A stretch of 64,000 nucleotides of DNA, taken from positions 1 through 64,000 of the forward strand of contig CAYJJX010000012.1 of assembly GCA_964370605.1 (NCBI GenBank), in the 5' to 3' direction. Positions 63,578 through 64,000 of this stretch are shown here, piece after piece. The notes beneath the pieces were generated by a model. It was given only the letters and a program-made list of their open reading frames with translations. It was not told the origin of the DNA and did not search any database. Position 1 is the stretch's first letter; every line of letters starts with the position of its first letter. Source of the stretch: CAYJBH01 sp964370605 (GTDB taxonomy: Bacteria; Bacillota; Clostridia; Oscillospirales; Ruminococcaceae). Made by a program: the position numbers and the translations under genes.

Positions 63578-64000
63578 TTACTCCGCTCCCTCTTCCATAA
63601 TACAATATGCATTTTTGACATATAGATTACCGACAGCGTTCATATACCAACCATCAGCATTTTGGGAAACGATGACATCTTGAGTCATGTGGAGGAGAGG
63701 TGAAAACGAAGTATTTGCAATAAGGTGTGTCTCCGCCTCACGGAAAGCCTCCTGCGTATTTGTAAAATTGGTCATTGTCGATGCTGCGTTCAAGAGATTA
63801 TCGAACGTCGAATCATAATAACCGGAAATGTTCTGACTTGAGTTGCTTTTTGCAATCGCCATCATCGAGGCAGGATTGAGTATGTCACCCTTTATATACC
63901 CTGCCGTAATATCAAACTTGTCGTCTTCGATGGTCTCGGCATATTCTTCGTCTGACAGCACAAAAAATTCGAGCGACGCACCGGTATTGGTTTCGATCAT
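63578..64000 (-). CDS. Peptide-type ABC substrate-binding protein, C-terminal part
   Basis: The last 140 codons of a gene that runs off the right edge (upstream on minus). The sequence has the end region of a family 5 (OppA/DppA) binding protein: D-x-T-A-G-Y with a Y-Y-D-S-T-F-D-N-L-L segment, then a helical segment with A-F-R-E-A-E and a terminal V-x-N-L-Y-V-K motif. It should bind oligopeptides or a related ligand. Stop at 63578, in the same direction as the GNAT gene. Confidence 0.82.
   Translation of the reverse strand: MIETNTGASLEFFVLSDEEYAETIEDDKFDITAGYIKGDILNPASMMAIAKSNSSQNISGYYDSTFDNLLNAASTMTNFTNTQEAFREAETHLIANTSFSPLLHMTQDVIVSQNADGWYMNAVGNLYVKNAYCIMEEGAE

Overview
The window looks like chromosome of a flagellated, carbohydrate-degrading member of the Firmicutes (class Clostridia; no finer placement attempted). 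Supporting signs are AGGAGG/AAAGGA ribosome-binding sites with frequent TTG and GTG starts, a SAM-I riboswitch before metK, YesM/YesN-type two-component control of a CUT1 sugar importer, TrkAH, LuxS, the rpmH-rnpA-yidD-yidC-jag block, many zinc-ribbon membrane proteins, and no outer-membrane genes. No phage, transposase, rRNA or CRISPR array was seen.

Region 1 (1-9000, mostly minus strand): start of a lipoprotein gene, araD and araA for arabinose use, an aldo/keto reductase-ferredoxin fusion with an MFS transporter, then a YesN/YesM sensor pair. Region 2 (9047-24480) is a glycan-use locus: lipoprotein binding protein, two permeases, sulfatase, GH63-like enzyme, GH27 alpha-galactosidase, an unassigned six-hairpin glycosidase, a SnoaL-like protein, a uroporphyrinogen-decarboxylase-family methyltransferase and an MFS transporter, all on plus and tightly packed. 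A second URO-D-family gene and a PocR/AraC regulator are divergently arranged behind it. No importer ATPase is present, so a shared MsmK-type ATPase elsewhere is expected.

Region 3 (24900-34000): an 865-residue lipoprotein with Ig-like domains and a glycine-rich tail, a 7TM sensor kinase/OmpR regulator pair, a zinc-ribbon protein with about 21 copies of a PPQGM repeat, and a zinc-ribbon membrane protein. Region 4 (34130-39330): adenine/adenosine deaminase, SAM-I riboswitch and metK, then a gene-free stretch of about 560 nt that folds into a dense set of hairpins closed by a long-range helix, followed by two flagellin genes whose proteins differ only in the last residue.

Region 5 (39400-49800): ROK kinase and SIS isomerase, 230-bp tandem repeats, tRNA-Thr and tRNA-Trp, luxS, the rpmH-to-jag block followed directly by trkA-trkH, a 48-codon Ser-rich gene, and a membrane protein. 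Region 6 (49860-64000): YebC and a zinc-ribbon/pseudokinase/PASTA protein, proB, malQ-glgP for maltodextrin breakdown, HtrA, a MacAB/YknXYZ-type efflux operon, a GNAT acetyltransferase and the end of a peptide-binding protein.

The best candidates for something undescribed are the large structured RNA ahead of the flagellin genes (with a motif shared by the second flagellin leader) and the sulfatase/glycosidase/URO-D locus. All family calls come from reading the sequence; no database search was possible.
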